Shown: positions 21,045 through 30,165 of the stretch, in pieces | Position numbering within the stretch: position 1 is the stretch's first letter | Layout: each line of letters begins with the position of its first letter | Origin: Sphingomonas aliaeris | GTDB taxonomy: Bacteria; Pseudomonadota; Alphaproteobacteria; Sphingomonadales; Sphingomonadaceae | Length of the DNA: 64,000 nt | NCBI RefSeq assembly: GCF_016743815.1 | Contig: NZ_CP061035.1 | Location: forward strand, 1,490,501 to 1,554,500 | Reading direction: 5' to 3' | Made by a program: the position numbers and the translations under genes | The notes under the pieces: generated by a model | The model's database searches: none | Told to the model about the DNA's origin: nothing | The model's input: the letters and a program-made list of their open reading frames with translations, nothing else

Positions 21045-21620
21045 TCAGACGGCGCGGACTTCGGTGACTTCCGGCACGTAATATTTCAGCAGCTGTTCGA
21101 TGCCGTTCTTCAACGTCGCGCTGGACGACGGGCACCCGGCGCATGCGCCCTGCATCTTCAGATACACCTTGCCCTGATCGAAGCCGCGATAGACGATGTC
21201 GCCACCGTCATTCGCCACCGCCGGACGCACGCGTGTCTCAATCAGATCCTTGATCTGCGCGACGATGTCGGCATCCTCCGGGTTTTCGGCGAAGGTCTCG
21301 CTTTCGGTCGGGACGCTGAAACCGGCGGCGTTGCTCGGCTTGAACAATGGCATGCCGGCGGAAAAGTGATCCAGCAACGTGGCAAGCACGTCGCCCTTCA
21401 GGAACGCCCAGTCGGTGCCCGGCGCGGCCGTGACCGATACGAAATCGCTACCGAAGAATACGCCGGTCACGTCGCCAAGGTTGAACAACTGCTCGGCGAG
21501 CGGGCTGGCCTCGGCCTCCTCCGGCGTGGCGAAGTCGCGGGTGCCCGCATCCATGACGGTGCGGCCCGGCAGGAACTTCAGCGTGGCGGGATTGGGCGTG
21601 GTTTCAGTTTCGATCAGCAT
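21045..21620 (-). CDS. NifU/Nfu-type Fe-S cluster carrier
   Basis: This 191-aa protein has an N-terminal Nfu_N domain (MLIETETTPNPATLKFLPG, about residues 1-90). Its C-terminal NifU domain carries the cluster-binding CxxC in GACAGCPSSSATLKNGIEQ (about residues 162-180). It carries [4Fe-4S] clusters from the SUF machinery to targets. ATG 21620 is chosen over 21707 because the family begins at MLIETE. Confidence 0.93.
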   Translation of the reverse strand: MLIETETTPNPATLKFLPGRTVMDAGTRDFATPEEAEASPLAEQLFNLGDVTGVFFGSDFVSVTAAPGTDWAFLKGDVLATLLDHFSAGMPLFKPSNAAGFSVPTESETFAENPEDADIVAQIKDLIETRVRPAVANDGGDIVYRGFDQGKVYLKMQGACAGCPSSSATLKNGIEQLLKYYVPEVTEVRAV

Positions 21621-21693
21621 GCGACCGCATGTGGCGCGGGCGGGGCGCGTGCGCAAGGTTTCGAGCGGAAACGGTCGGTTTATGTGGTGCCTT

Positions 21694-21809
21694 AAAGCCC
21701 CTGCCATTTAGGGGAGGGGTTGGGGTGGGGCCGTGCAGCATCAACTAACGGCTGTCTCGATGAGATTGCACTGCCCCACCCCAACCCCTCCCCCTGAAGG
21801 GGAGGGGCT
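21694..21809. mobile_element. Empty MITE-like palindromic element, CCCCTCCCC family
   Basis: Inverted terminal repeats (21694-21730 and 21774-21809) each contain the GGGGAGGGG hairpin followed by TTGGGGTGGGG. They enclose only 43 bp. The left hairpin has decayed (GCCATTTA in place of the usual loop), while the right is intact. The termini match the DUF559-bearing element at 25,903-26,354, so this looks like a non-autonomous derivative. It lies between the Nfu gene and the hydroxylase-like gene. Confidence 0.7.
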
Positions 21810-21821
21810 CAATAGCACGCT

Positions 21822-22727
21822 TTAAGCGTCGAGCGCCTTCATCGCGTCGTTCCACTTGGAGATGTTGCTGCGCGCTTCCTGCACGAAGGCCGACTTGCGC
21901 ACGACGCGCAGGAAGAAGCCGGCGATCGCCTTGCCCGGATTGCGTAAGGGACGTTCGAATTGCACCAGCAGGACGACGCGGGTGCCGGACGTGTCGTTCC
22001 ACACTTCGTGTTGGTACGTATCGTCGAACACCAGGGTCTCGCCCTCCGCCCAGCGGACGATGCGGGTATCGACGCGCATGCGGACGTCGCCGTCGCGCGG
22101 AACGATCAGGCCCAGATGACAGGTGATCAGGCCCTTCGTCACGCCGCGGTGATCGGGGATATGCGTACCGGGCGCGAGGATCGAGAAGAAGGCGCTGTTC
22201 AGGCCGGGGATCCGCTCGACGATCTTCGCGGTCTCGGGGCAGCGTTCCAGGTTGTCGTGGATCGGGAAGCCATAACCCCACAGGAAGAAGGACCGCCATT
22301 TGTTCATTTCCGCGATCGAGCGGTGATCGGGGGAGATCGTCGCGAGGCTGGGTGCGGCTTCGCCCTGCATGGCGACGCGGACGGCCTCGTCGCGGATCAC
22401 CTGCCAATTGTCGCGCAGGATCGCGGTCCAGGCGAACTCACGCACGTCGAGGACGGGATCGTTCGGTACCAGCGACGACGATGCGATCAGCCGGTCGAAG
22501 AAACTGCGCAGGTGCTTACCGTATTTGATCAGGAACGGGCGGTTGCGTTCCGCCTCCATGCGGGCACCGGGGGCGGGCGCACCGGAAATCACATTCAGAT
22601 CGGGGACGCGGATCGTGCCCTGGGCGGACGCGTTGCCCGAATCCCGACACATTTCGGACGATGCGGTGGTTTGCAGTGTCACGTCGGTTCCTGCCTTCGT
22701 TCCCGGCAACATGACGCCGCCGGGCAT
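21822..22727 (-). CDS. Aspartyl/asparaginyl beta-hydroxylase domain protein
   Basis: This protein of about 301 aa has an Asp/Asn beta-hydroxylase cupin domain in its C-terminal half. SILAPGTHIPDHRGVTKGLITCHLGLIVP carries the first iron His and oxoglutarate-binding features. WAEGETLVFDDTYQHEVWN carries the second iron His, and TRVVLLVQFERPL follows. Relatives hydroxylate peptides or lipid A chains (LpxO-like). The substrate is unknown here. The start is uncertain: ATG 22727 has GAGGA upstream, and ATG 22712 or 22769 are alternatives. It is divergent from the M16 peptidase gene. Confidence 0.82.
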   Translation of the reverse strand: MPGGVMLPGTKAGTDVTLQTTASSEMCRDSGNASAQGTIRVPDLNVISGAPAPGARMEAERNRPFLIKYGKHLRSFFDRLIASSSLVPNDPVLDVREFAWTAILRDNWQVIRDEAVRVAMQGEAAPSLATISPDHRSIAEMNKWRSFFLWGYGFPIHDNLERCPETAKIVERIPGLNSAFFSILAPGTHIPDHRGVTKGLITCHLGLIVPRDGDVRMRVDTRIVRWAEGETLVFDDTYQHEVWNDTSGTRVVLLVQFERPLRNPGKAIAGFFLRVVRKSAFVQEARSNISKWNDAMKALDA

Positions 22728-22893
22728 TTTTCCGTAATCCTCACGTTCCGGCGGCCCGCGCCCCCGCATCGTGCAAGAACGACCGTATCGATCCTATGGG
22801 TCCAAAACATGGCGTGAAGGGGCGCGATTCAGGCGGGGGCAAACGGCCCGCGGTTACTGGCGGGTTCAGGTGAAGGGCGCTATCAGTCGCGCC

Positions 22894-25893
22894 ATGCATG
22901 TTTCTTCGCGCGCCGTGCGCCGTCCGCTGATCCTTTCCCTCCTGCTCGCTTTGACGCTGCCGGCCAGCGGACAGAATGTCGTGCCCGCCGCCCCGCAGGG
23001 TTCCGCAGCGGCGGCTGCTGCGGACAAGATCGACCGGACCAATTGGCTCTATGTCGGCAGCGACATCACGCCCGATCCGGCCTGGCACTACGGCACGCTG
23101 CCCAACGGCGTCCGTTATGCCGTCCGCCGCAACGGCGTTCCCCCCGGGCAGGTCGCGGTACGCGTCCGGATCGATGCCGGATCGCTGATGGAAAACGATA
23201 ACGAGCGCGGCTTCGCCCATCTCGTCGAGCATCTCACCTTCCGCGGTTCCGAATATGTCCCGGATGGCGAGGCGAAGCGGATCTGGCAGCGTATGGGCAC
23301 GACCTTCGGGTCGGACACCAACGCGCAGACGACGCCGACGGGCACGACCTACAAGCTCGACCTGCCCAGCGCGACCGAGGCCGGGCTGGACGAAAGCCTG
23401 AAGATCCTGGCGGGCATGGTCGATAACCCCAGCATCACGGCAGCGGCGCTGAACGCCGAACGTCCCGCGGTGCTGGCCGAGCAGCGCGAGGCGCCGGGGC
23501 CGCAGGTCCGCTTCAGCGACGCGCGGCTGGCGACGTTCTTCGCCGGACAGCCGCTCGCCGACCGCTCGCCCATTGGCACGATCGACAAGCTGAACGGTGC
23601 GACCCCCGAAAGCGTCCGCGCGTTCCACGATCGCTGGTATCGCCCGGAGCGCGCCGTCGTCGTCATCTCCGGCGATTTCGATCCGGCGGTGTTCGAACGG
23701 CTGGTCGCGAAGAACTTCTCCGACTGGAAGGGTGTCGGCCCGAAGCCGGCCGAACCCGATTTCGGCAAGCCCGACCCGTCCAAGCCGTCGACCGCCGTCG
23801 TATCAGAACCCAGCCTGCCTGCGATCGTCGGGTTCGCCGTGCTGCGTCCGTGGAAATATCAGGACGATACGATCCTGATGAACCAGAAGCGACTTGTGGA
23901 TTCGGTCGCCGGTTCGGTGATCAGCCGCCGGCTGGAAACGCGGGCGCGGGCGGGGGGCAGCTTCATCAGCGCATCCGTCAACACGTCGAACGAATCGCGC
24001 AGTGCGGACATCACCTATGTCTCGATCGTGCCGATCGGCAACGACTGGGCGGCGGCGCTGAAGGATGTCCGCGCGGTGATCGAGGACGCGAAGGTCAATC
24101 CACCGAGCCAGGCCGAGATCGATCGCGAACTGTCCGACATCGACACGATCATGCGCACGTCGGTCGAGACGGCGAAGGCGGAGGCCGGCGCGGCGCAGGC
24201 CGACGACATGGTGCAGGCGGTCGATATCCGCGAGACGACGACCGCGCCCGCGACGATCTACGCCGTATTGCGCGACGCGATCCAGAAGAAGATGTTCACG
24301 CCGAAGACGGTGCTGGAATCGACGCAGCGCATCTTCACCGGCACCGCGCAGCGCGCCTTGCTGAACACGCCCACGCCCGAGGATGGCGCGGTGACCAAGC
24401 TGGCCGCCGTGTTGCAGGAAGACGTGTCGGGTCTCGCGGGGAAGCGCACGCGGCAGGGCAAGGTCGACTTCTCCAAGCTTCCGAAGCTCGGCAAGCCGGC
24501 GACGGTCGTCAGCCGCGAAAAGATCGACGATTTCGAGATGGAGAAGGTGGTCTTTTCCAACGGCGTCCGCCTGATGCTGCGCGTCAGCCCGGCGGAGGAG
24601 ACGCGCGTCTATGTCCGCGTGCGCTTCGGCGGCGGGTATAATTCGCTGCCGGCGGATCGGCGCTCGCCGATCTGGGCGGCGGACGGCGCGATCGTCGGCG
24701 GCGGCGTCGGCAAGCTGCGTCAGGGCGATATCGACCAGATGACCGCCGGACGCCGGATCGGGCTTGATTTCGGGATCGACGACGACGCGTTCGTCTTCTC
24801 GGCGATGACCTCGCCGACCGATCTGGCGAACCAGTTGAAGCTGATGGCGGGCTATATGTCCGCGCCGGGCTGGGATCCGAACCCGCTCGCGCGGATCAAG
24901 TCGGTCACGCTCGCGCAATATGCCGGCTATGATTCGTCGCCCAGCGGTGTCCTGGCGCGCGATCTGGAAGGGCTGTTGCACGATGGCGACCCGCGCTGGG
25001 GCACGCCGACGCGCGAGGAAGTGACCGCGACGACCGCGGCCGATTCCCGCAAGCTGTGGGAACCGTTACTCCAGCAGGGACCGGTCGAGGTGCAGGTGTT
25101 CGGCGATATCGATGCCGAGGCGACGATCCGCGCGGTCGCCGCCAGCATCGGCGCGCTGCCGAAGCGTAGCCCGCCGCCGACCGCCGCGCCGCCAGTCCGC
25201 TTCCCCGCGCACAATGCCACTCCGTTGATCGAGACGCATGGGGGGCCGGACAATCAGGCGGTTGCCGTGATCGTCTGGCCGACCGGCGGCGGGATGGAGA
25301 ACCAGTCCGACAGCACGTACCTGGACATCCTGGCGCAGGTGTTCAGCGACCGGCTGTTCGACCGGCTGCGCAGCGAGGCGGGCGCAAGTTATTCGCCGAG
25401 CGTGCAGAGCCAGTGGCCCGACGGTCTTGCATCCGGCGGTCGTCTGTTCGCGATCGGTCAGGTCACGCCCGCCAACGTCAACCTGTTCTTCAAGATGTCC
25501 CGCGAGATCGCGTCGGACCTGTACGCCAATCCGATCAGCGACGACGAGATGAAGCGCACGATCGAACCGATGAAGCAGCTCGTCCTGCGTCAGGCGACGG
25601 GCAATACGTTCTGGATCAATCAGGTCGAGAACGGCACCTATGACGACCGGCGCGTCGAGGGCCTGCGCCAGATGTTCCGCGATCTGGGCGGCGCGAATTC
25701 GGCGATGTTGCAGGTCGTGGCCCAAAAATACCTGAAGCCCGACGTCGACTGGACGATGGCCGTCGTACCGCGCGGACCGGACGGCAAGGCGGTCGCGCTG
25801 GCGCCCGCGCCCGCTACCGTGGCCCCCGCCGCCACGACGCCGGTAAAGGCCAAGCCGGCCGTCGGGGTGAAGAAGCGCGTAGAGGGGCGCTGA
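22894..25893 (+). CDS. M16 family zinc metallopeptidase (insulinase-like)
   Basis: This 999-aa protein has a signal peptide (residues 1 to about 26) and an N-terminal M16 domain with the inverted zinc motif HLVEH (109-113) and downstream Glu-bearing helices. An M16C domain follows, with a second pair of M16 folds and RLRSEAGASYSPSV near residue 830. The C-terminal tail is Ala/Pro/Lys-rich. It is probably a periplasmic peptide-degrading enzyme. ATG 22894 is chosen because it starts a clear signal sequence; the frame from 22771 adds 41 unlike residues. Ten bp after its stop begins a DUF559 element. Confidence 0.92.
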   Translation: MHVSSRAVRRPLILSLLLALTLPASGQNVVPAAPQGSAAAAAADKIDRTNWLYVGSDITPDPAWHYGTLPNGVRYAVRRNGVPPGQVAVRVRIDAGSLMENDNERGFAHLVEHLTFRGSEYVPDGEAKRIWQRMGTTFGSDTNAQTTPTGTTYKLDLPSATEAGLDESLKILAGMVDNPSITAAALNAERPAVLAEQREAPGPQVRFSDARLATFFAGQPLADRSPIGTIDKLNGATPESVRAFHDRWYRPERAVVVISGDFDPAVFERLVAKNFSDWKGVGPKPAEPDFGKPDPSKPSTAVVSEPSLPAIVGFAVLRPWKYQDDTILMNQKRLVDSVAGSVISRRLETRARAGGSFISASVNTSNESRSADITYVSIVPIGNDWAAALKDVRAVIEDAKVNPPSQAEIDRELSDIDTIMRTSVETAKAEAGAAQADDMVQAVDIRETTTAPATIYAVLRDAIQKKMFTPKTVLESTQRIFTGTAQRALLNTPTPEDGAVTKLAAVLQEDVSGLAGKRTRQGKVDFSKLPKLGKPATVVSREKIDDFEMEKVVFSNGVRLMLRVSPAEETRVYVRVRFGGGYNSLPADRRSPIWAADGAIVGGGVGKLRQGDIDQMTAGRRIGLDFGIDDDAFVFSAMTSPTDLANQLKLMAGYMSAPGWDPNPLARIKSVTLAQYAGYDSSPSGVLARDLEGLLHDGDPRWGTPTREEVTATTAADSRKLWEPLLQQGPVEVQVFGDIDAEATIRAVAASIGALPKRSPPPTAAPPVRFPAHNATPLIETHGGPDNQAVAVIVWPTGGGMENQSDSTYLDILAQVFSDRLFDRLRSEAGASYSPSVQSQWPDGLASGGRLFAIGQVTPANVNLFFKMSREIASDLYANPISDDEMKRTIEPMKQLVLRQATGNTFWINQVENGTYDDRRVEGLRQMFRDLGGANSAMLQVVAQKYLKPDVDWTMAVVPRGPDGKAVALAPAPATVAPAATTPVKAKPAVGVKKRVEGR

Positions 25894-25902
25894 TCTCTTT
25901 CT

Positions 25903-26354
25903 AAAGCCCCTCCCCTTCAGGGGAGGGGTTGGGGTGGGGGCGTCCAGATGGCAACAGAAGCCGAACTAAACGCGCGCGCAATAGAGATGCGCAGAAACCC
26001 GACCGAGCCCGAAAAACGGCTCTGGCGCCGGCTCTCGAACTCGCAACTCGCGGGCTTCAAGTTCCGCCGCCAGCATGTCGTGTATGAAGCGCAGGCGATC
26101 GTCGATTTCTTCTGCCCGGCATTAGGTCTGGCAGTGGAAATCGACGGGGACACGCACGACCCGTCCGCCGATGCGAGACGGGATGCCCGACTGGCACGCC
26201 TCGGTCTCACGACGTTTCGCGTTTCCAATCTCGACGTGATGCAGAACATGGACGGCGTGCTCGAGGCGATCTTGGCGAAGGTCTCGTCCCTCCCGCAGCG
26301 TTGGTCTAGCCGCACTGCCCCACCCCAACCCCTCCCCTGAAGGGGAGGGGCTTT
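25903..26354 (+). mobile_element. DUF559-bearing palindromic element (copy A)
   Basis: A 452-bp unit is bounded by perfect 37-bp inverted repeats (25903-25939 and 26318-26354). Each is a 9-bp hairpin (CCCCTCCCC-TTCA-GGGGAGGGG) plus TTGGGGTGGGG. The only gene inside encodes a DUF559 nuclease-like protein whose stop codon is in the right hairpin loop. I see no obvious target-site duplication. The layout recalls REP/RAYT units but with a nuclease-like protein in place of the transposase. Confidence 0.7.
25948..26340 (+). CDS. DUF559 domain protein (Vsr-like endonuclease fold)
   Basis: This 130-aa protein matches DUF559: an N-terminal [29 protein letters not shown], a core FRRQHVVYEAQAIVDFFCP, then LAVEIDGDTHD and LTTFRVSNLDVMQNMDGVLEAI. 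The Asp (VDF), Glu (VEIDG) and His (DTHD) positions fit the Vsr/PD-(D/E)XK-like active site of the family. No cellular function is established. Its GGGGTGGGGG ribosome-binding-like stretch and its last residues (PPQPLP) both come from the terminal repeats. Roughly half the residues match the copy inside the suf operon. Confidence 0.85.
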   Translation: MATEAELNARAIEMRRNPTEPEKRLWRRLSNSQLAGFKFRRQHVVYEAQAIVDFFCPALGLAVEIDGDTHDPSADARRDARLARLGLTTFRVSNLDVMQNMDGVLEAILAKVSSLPQRWSSRTAPPQPLP

Positions 26355-26362
26355 TAAGCAGA

Positions 26363-28147
26363 CTACCCCTTATACAAAGCGTCCAGCCGCGTGGCATACA
26401 CTTCGCGCAGCACATGGCGGCGGATCTTCAGCGACGGGGTCAGTTGCTCGTTCTCGATCGTGAAGCCTTCGTCCGCCAGGATGAAGCGGCGGACGCGCTC
26501 GATCACCGACAGGTCCTTGTTGACGCGCTCGACCGCCGCGGTCAGCGCCGCGCGATATTCGGGGTTCTCCGCGAGCCGGCTGAAATTGCACGTGGCGCCT
26601 TCCCGCGCGCACCATTCCTGCGTCCAGTCGGGATCGGGGACCAGCACCGCGACCATATACGGCTTGCGATCGCCGTAGATCATCGCCTGCACGATCTCGT
26701 TCTGCAGCGTCAGCATGCCCTCGACCTTTTGCGGCGCGACATTGTCGCCCTTGTCGTTGACGATGATGTCCTTCTTGCGATCGGTGATCTTGATCCGGCC
26801 GTTCTCGTCGATCAGCCCGATATCGCCGGTGTGCAGCCAGCCGTCCTTCAGCACGCGCGCGGTTTCCGCCTCGTTGCGCCAGTAACCGTGCATCACCAGT
26901 TCGCCGCGCACCAGGATCTCGCCATCCTCGGCGATGCGCACTTCGGTATCGACCAGCACCGGACCCACCGAATCCATCCGGATCCCCGCCTTGGGCCGGT
27001 TGCAGGAGATGACCGGCGCAGCCTCGGTCTGGCCGTACCCCTGGAGAAAGGTGACACCAAGCGACTGGAAGAACAGCCCGACTTCCGGTGTCAGCGGCGC
27101 GCCGCCGGACACCATAGCCTTCATCCGCCCGCCGAACTTCTTCGCGATCTTCGGCTTGAACAAAGTCCGCACCATCAGCTGCGCCGGACGGTCCATCAGC
27201 CCGACGCGGCCTTCGCTTTCCTTCGCACCGATCTCCAGCGCCTTGTCGAGCAGGTAGGACGCCATACCGCCCTGTTTCTCGATCGCCTTGCTGATCCGGG
27301 TGCGGAGAACTTCGAACAGGCGGGGGACGACGAACATGATCGTCGGGCGCACCTCCTCGATATTCGCGGCCAGCTTGTCGAGGCTCTCGGCATAATAGAT
27401 CTGCCCGCCAAGCCCGATCGGGAAATGCTGCCCGCCGGTATGTTCATAAGCGTGCGACAGCGGCAGGAAGGAGAGGAAGACCTCGTCGTCCCAGCCGAAA
27501 TCCTCGGAAATGACCGCCGCGCATCCCTTCACGTTGTGCAGGATCGCGCCGTGATGCTGCATCACGCCGCGCGGCGCGCCGCCGGTGCCGCTGGTGTAGA
27601 TGATGCAGGCCAGATCCTCGCGCTTGAAATCGGCCTGCGCGGCGGCATCCGCGGCGGTGGCGGGATGCTGTTCGATCAGCCGCGCCCAGACATGGCATTC
27701 CAGCCCCTGGGTCGGACGGATTTCGTCGATGCCGATGACGATCTTCGCCGCGGAGGACCGGATCGCGGCGGGCAGCAACGTCTTCGCCAGCTTCGAATTC
27801 GACACGATGATCGCGCGCGCGCCCGAATTCTCGATGATGTGCGCATGATCGCGTTCGGTGTTGGTGACATAGGTGGGGACGGTGACGCACCCCGCGGCCA
27901 TGATCGCCAGATCGCTGATGCACCATTCCGGCCGGTTTTCGCTGACCAGCATGACGCGGTCGCCGCGCTCCAGCCCGATCGCGCGCAGCCCGGCGGCAAG
28001 GCTCGCCACCTGCGTCGCCGCGTCCGCCCAGCTTAGCGACACCCAGTTCCCGCCCGCCTTGTGCCACAGGAACGGTTTGCCGCCTTCCGACGCCGCCCGC
28101 GTGAAGAACATCGTCACAAGGTTGGGGAAATGTTCGAGCGTGCGCAT
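26363..28147 (-). CDS. Long-chain fatty acid-CoA ligase family protein
   Basis: This 594-aa AMP-forming acyl-CoA synthetase activates fatty acids with ATP and CoA. Visible are the P-loop-like CIIYTSGTGGAPRGVMQHHG (about residues 187-206), the VSGGAPLTPEVG region, YGQTEAAPVISCNRP, and the hinge motif GWLHTGDIGLIDENGRIKITDRKKDIIVNDKGDN. It is of the long (Faa/AAE) type. ATG 28147 is chosen because MRTLEHFPNLVTMF begins the family homology; upstream residues are antisense to ggt. It is divergent from ggt. Confidence 0.9.
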   Translation of the reverse strand: MRTLEHFPNLVTMFFTRAASEGGKPFLWHKAGGNWVSLSWADAATQVASLAAGLRAIGLERGDRVMLVSENRPEWCISDLAIMAAGCVTVPTYVTNTERDHAHIIENSGARAIIVSNSKLAKTLLPAAIRSSAAKIVIGIDEIRPTQGLECHVWARLIEQHPATAADAAAQADFKREDLACIIYTSGTGGAPRGVMQHHGAILHNVKGCAAVISEDFGWDDEVFLSFLPLSHAYEHTGGQHFPIGLGGQIYYAESLDKLAANIEEVRPTIMFVVPRLFEVLRTRISKAIEKQGGMASYLLDKALEIGAKESEGRVGLMDRPAQLMVRTLFKPKIAKKFGGRMKAMVSGGAPLTPEVGLFFQSLGVTFLQGYGQTEAAPVISCNRPKAGIRMDSVGPVLVDTEVRIAEDGEILVRGELVMHGYWRNEAETARVLKDGWLHTGDIGLIDENGRIKITDRKKDIIVNDKGDNVAPQKVEGMLTLQNEIVQAMIYGDRKPYMVAVLVPDPDWTQEWCAREGATCNFSRLAENPEYRAALTAAVERVNKDLSVIERVRRFILADEGFTIENEQLTPSLKIRRHVLREVYATRLDALYKG

Positions 28148-28298
28148 GGGCCTCTTCCTGGGATGCCCAATTCTGCGTCGGGCGACTGTTGTTTGTGAAG
28201 GTCTTACGGTGAGTGGTTCTGGTCCGCCAGTCTTAAGGCCGTGGACGACCTCGCGGCGGCGCGGTATCGCCCGGCGGCTGGCCTGCGGGAGAAGTTGC

Positions 28299-30035
28299 AT
28301 GAAGTTGGTTCGGACACTCCTGACGGCCTGCGTATCGCTGTCGCTGGCCTCCTGCGTTTCGGTCGAGCGCCGGGCGGACGCCCCGATCGCTGCGGCACCG
28401 AAAAGCGATGCGAAGATCTTCGCCGTGGCCGCAAATCCGCTGGCGACCGAAGCGGGCATGGCGGTCCTGCGGCGGGGCGGCAGCGCGGTGGATGCGGCGA
28501 TCGCGATGCAGGCGATGCTGTCGCTCGCCGAACCGCAAAGCTCGGGTATCGGCGGGGGCGCGTTTCTCACTTATTATGACGGCAAGACGAAGCGCGTGTC
28601 GATCTTCGACGGGCGCGAGACGGCACCGGCGGGTGCCACACCGGACATGTTTCTGGACGATTCCGGGAAACCGTTGACCTATGCTCAGGCGGTGTTGAGT
28701 GGGCGCGCGACGGGTGTGCTCGGCGCGGTGAAGATGCTGGCACTGGCGCATTCGAAGCATGGCGTATTGCCGTGGCGGACGTTGTTCGGGGATGCGGAAC
28801 GCACCGCGCGCGACGGCTTCATCGTGTCGCCGCGACTGGGCCGGTTCCTGGCCAGCGGCGCTTTCCCGGAAAGCAACGCGCCCGACGTGCTGAAGTATTT
28901 CGCGCGGCAGGGCGGCGGGTTGCTGCGCCCCGGCGATCGCCTGCGCAATCCTGCCTTCGCCGAATTTCTGGGGCGGTTGGCGGCGGAGGGTCCGGATGCG
29001 CTGTATACGGGCGAGACCGCACGCCGGATCGTCGCGAAGGTCCACGAAGGCGAATTGGCGAGCACTATGACGCTGGCCGATCTGGCGGCCTATCGCCCGA
29101 TCGAGCGTGAGGCGCTGTGCGGCCGGTACCGGGTCTATGTCGTGTGCGTTCCGCCGCCGCCGTCCAGCGGGGTCGGTATGCTGCAATTGCTGATGCTCCT
29201 GGAACGCACGGACATCGCAAGTCGTGGGCCGACCGATCCCAGGGCGTGGATGCTGTTCGCGGAGGCGAGCCGGCTGATGTATGCGGACCGCGACCAATAT
29301 GTCGGCGATCCAGCGTTCGTGTCGGTGCCCGTGAAGGGGATGATCGACCCGGCCTATGTCGATGCGCGCGCGAAACTGATCGGCGATCGCGCCGGTGCCG
29401 CGCCGCCTGCGGGCCAGCCCGCCGGTGCGACCGTCGCGGGGCGCGACCGGACGCTGGAGCCGATGGGCACGTCGCACTTCGTCGTCGGCGATGCGCAGGG
29501 CAATGTCGTGTCGATGACGACGACGGTCGAATCGATCTTCGGCACGGGGCGGATGGTCGACGGCTTCTTCCTCAACAACCAGATGACCGATTTCTCGTTC
29601 GCGCCCCGCGATGCGCAGGGCCGGCCGATGGCGAATGCGGTCGCCGCCGGAAAACGCCCGCGATCGTCGATGACGCCGCTGATCATGCTGGATGCGCAGG
29701 GCGGGTTCGCGGGCGCGCTCGGCTCTGCGGGTGGCAATTCGATCCTCGCTTATGTCGGCAAGTCGATGGTCGGTGCGGTCGATTGGGGATTGCCGATGCA
29801 GGACGCGCTGGCGCTGCCGAATCTCGTCGCGCGCGGTTCATCGTTCCAGGGCGAGGTAACGAAGTTCTCCCCGGCCTTGCTCAGCGGGCTGCGTGCGTTG
29901 GGCATCGAGTTGCGGCCGGGGCAGGGTGAGGATTCGGGATTGCAGGGCGTCATCGTACGCAGCGGCGTGGTCGATGGCGGCTATGATCCGCGGCGCGAGG
30001 GCCGGTTCCTGATCGAGGCTGCGCCCGCCCGGTAG
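28299..30035 (+). CDS. ggt: Gamma-glutamyltransferase, lipoprotein
   Basis: This 578-aa enzyme hydrolyses or transfers the gamma-glutamyl group of glutathione in the periplasm. An N-terminal lipobox (LSLASC, Cys about residue 20) suggests a lipid anchor. The precursor is expected to cleave itself before the catalytic Thr in EPMGTSHFVVGD, followed by VVSMTTTVESIFG. SSGIGGGAFLTYYDG and the C-terminal LGSAGGNSILAYV are family features. ATG 28299 lies in a frame open further upstream, but the lipoprotein signal fixes the start. Confidence 0.92.
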   Translation: MKLVRTLLTACVSLSLASCVSVERRADAPIAAAPKSDAKIFAVAANPLATEAGMAVLRRGGSAVDAAIAMQAMLSLAEPQSSGIGGGAFLTYYDGKTKRVSIFDGRETAPAGATPDMFLDDSGKPLTYAQAVLSGRATGVLGAVKMLALAHSKHGVLPWRTLFGDAERTARDGFIVSPRLGRFLASGAFPESNAPDVLKYFARQGGGLLRPGDRLRNPAFAEFLGRLAAEGPDALYTGETARRIVAKVHEGELASTMTLADLAAYRPIEREALCGRYRVYVVCVPPPPSSGVGMLQLLMLLERTDIASRGPTDPRAWMLFAEASRLMYADRDQYVGDPAFVSVPVKGMIDPAYVDARAKLIGDRAGAAPPAGQPAGATVAGRDRTLEPMGTSHFVVGDAQGNVVSMTTTVESIFGTGRMVDGFFLNNQMTDFSFAPRDAQGRPMANAVAAGKRPRSSMTPLIMLDAQGGFAGALGSAGGNSILAYVGKSMVGAVDWGLPMQDALALPNLVARGSSFQGEVTKFSPALLSGLRALGIELRPGQGEDSGLQGVIVRSGVVDGGYDPRREGRFLIEAAPAR

Positions 30036-30075
30036 AGTGGCGGTACTCTAGCAGCGGAGCCGCAAAATCCCCTTT

Positions 30076-30156
30076 CCCGTTCGTTTCGAGCGAAGTCGAG
30101 AAACCCTCGCGATTGTCCGCTGGGCCAGTTTCTCGACTACGCTCGAAACGAACGGG
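30076..30156. repeat. Inverted repeat, GTTCGTTTCGAGC family
   Basis: Arms of about 28 nt (30076-30103 and 30128-30156) carry CGTTCGTTTCGAGCG and GTCGAGAAAC, with about one mismatch. They form a large hairpin between the convergent ggt and pyrD ends. Copies of the same arm occur singly at 44,333, 44,538 and 44,779. Confidence 0.8.
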
Positions 30157-30165
30157 GGGCGGGCT

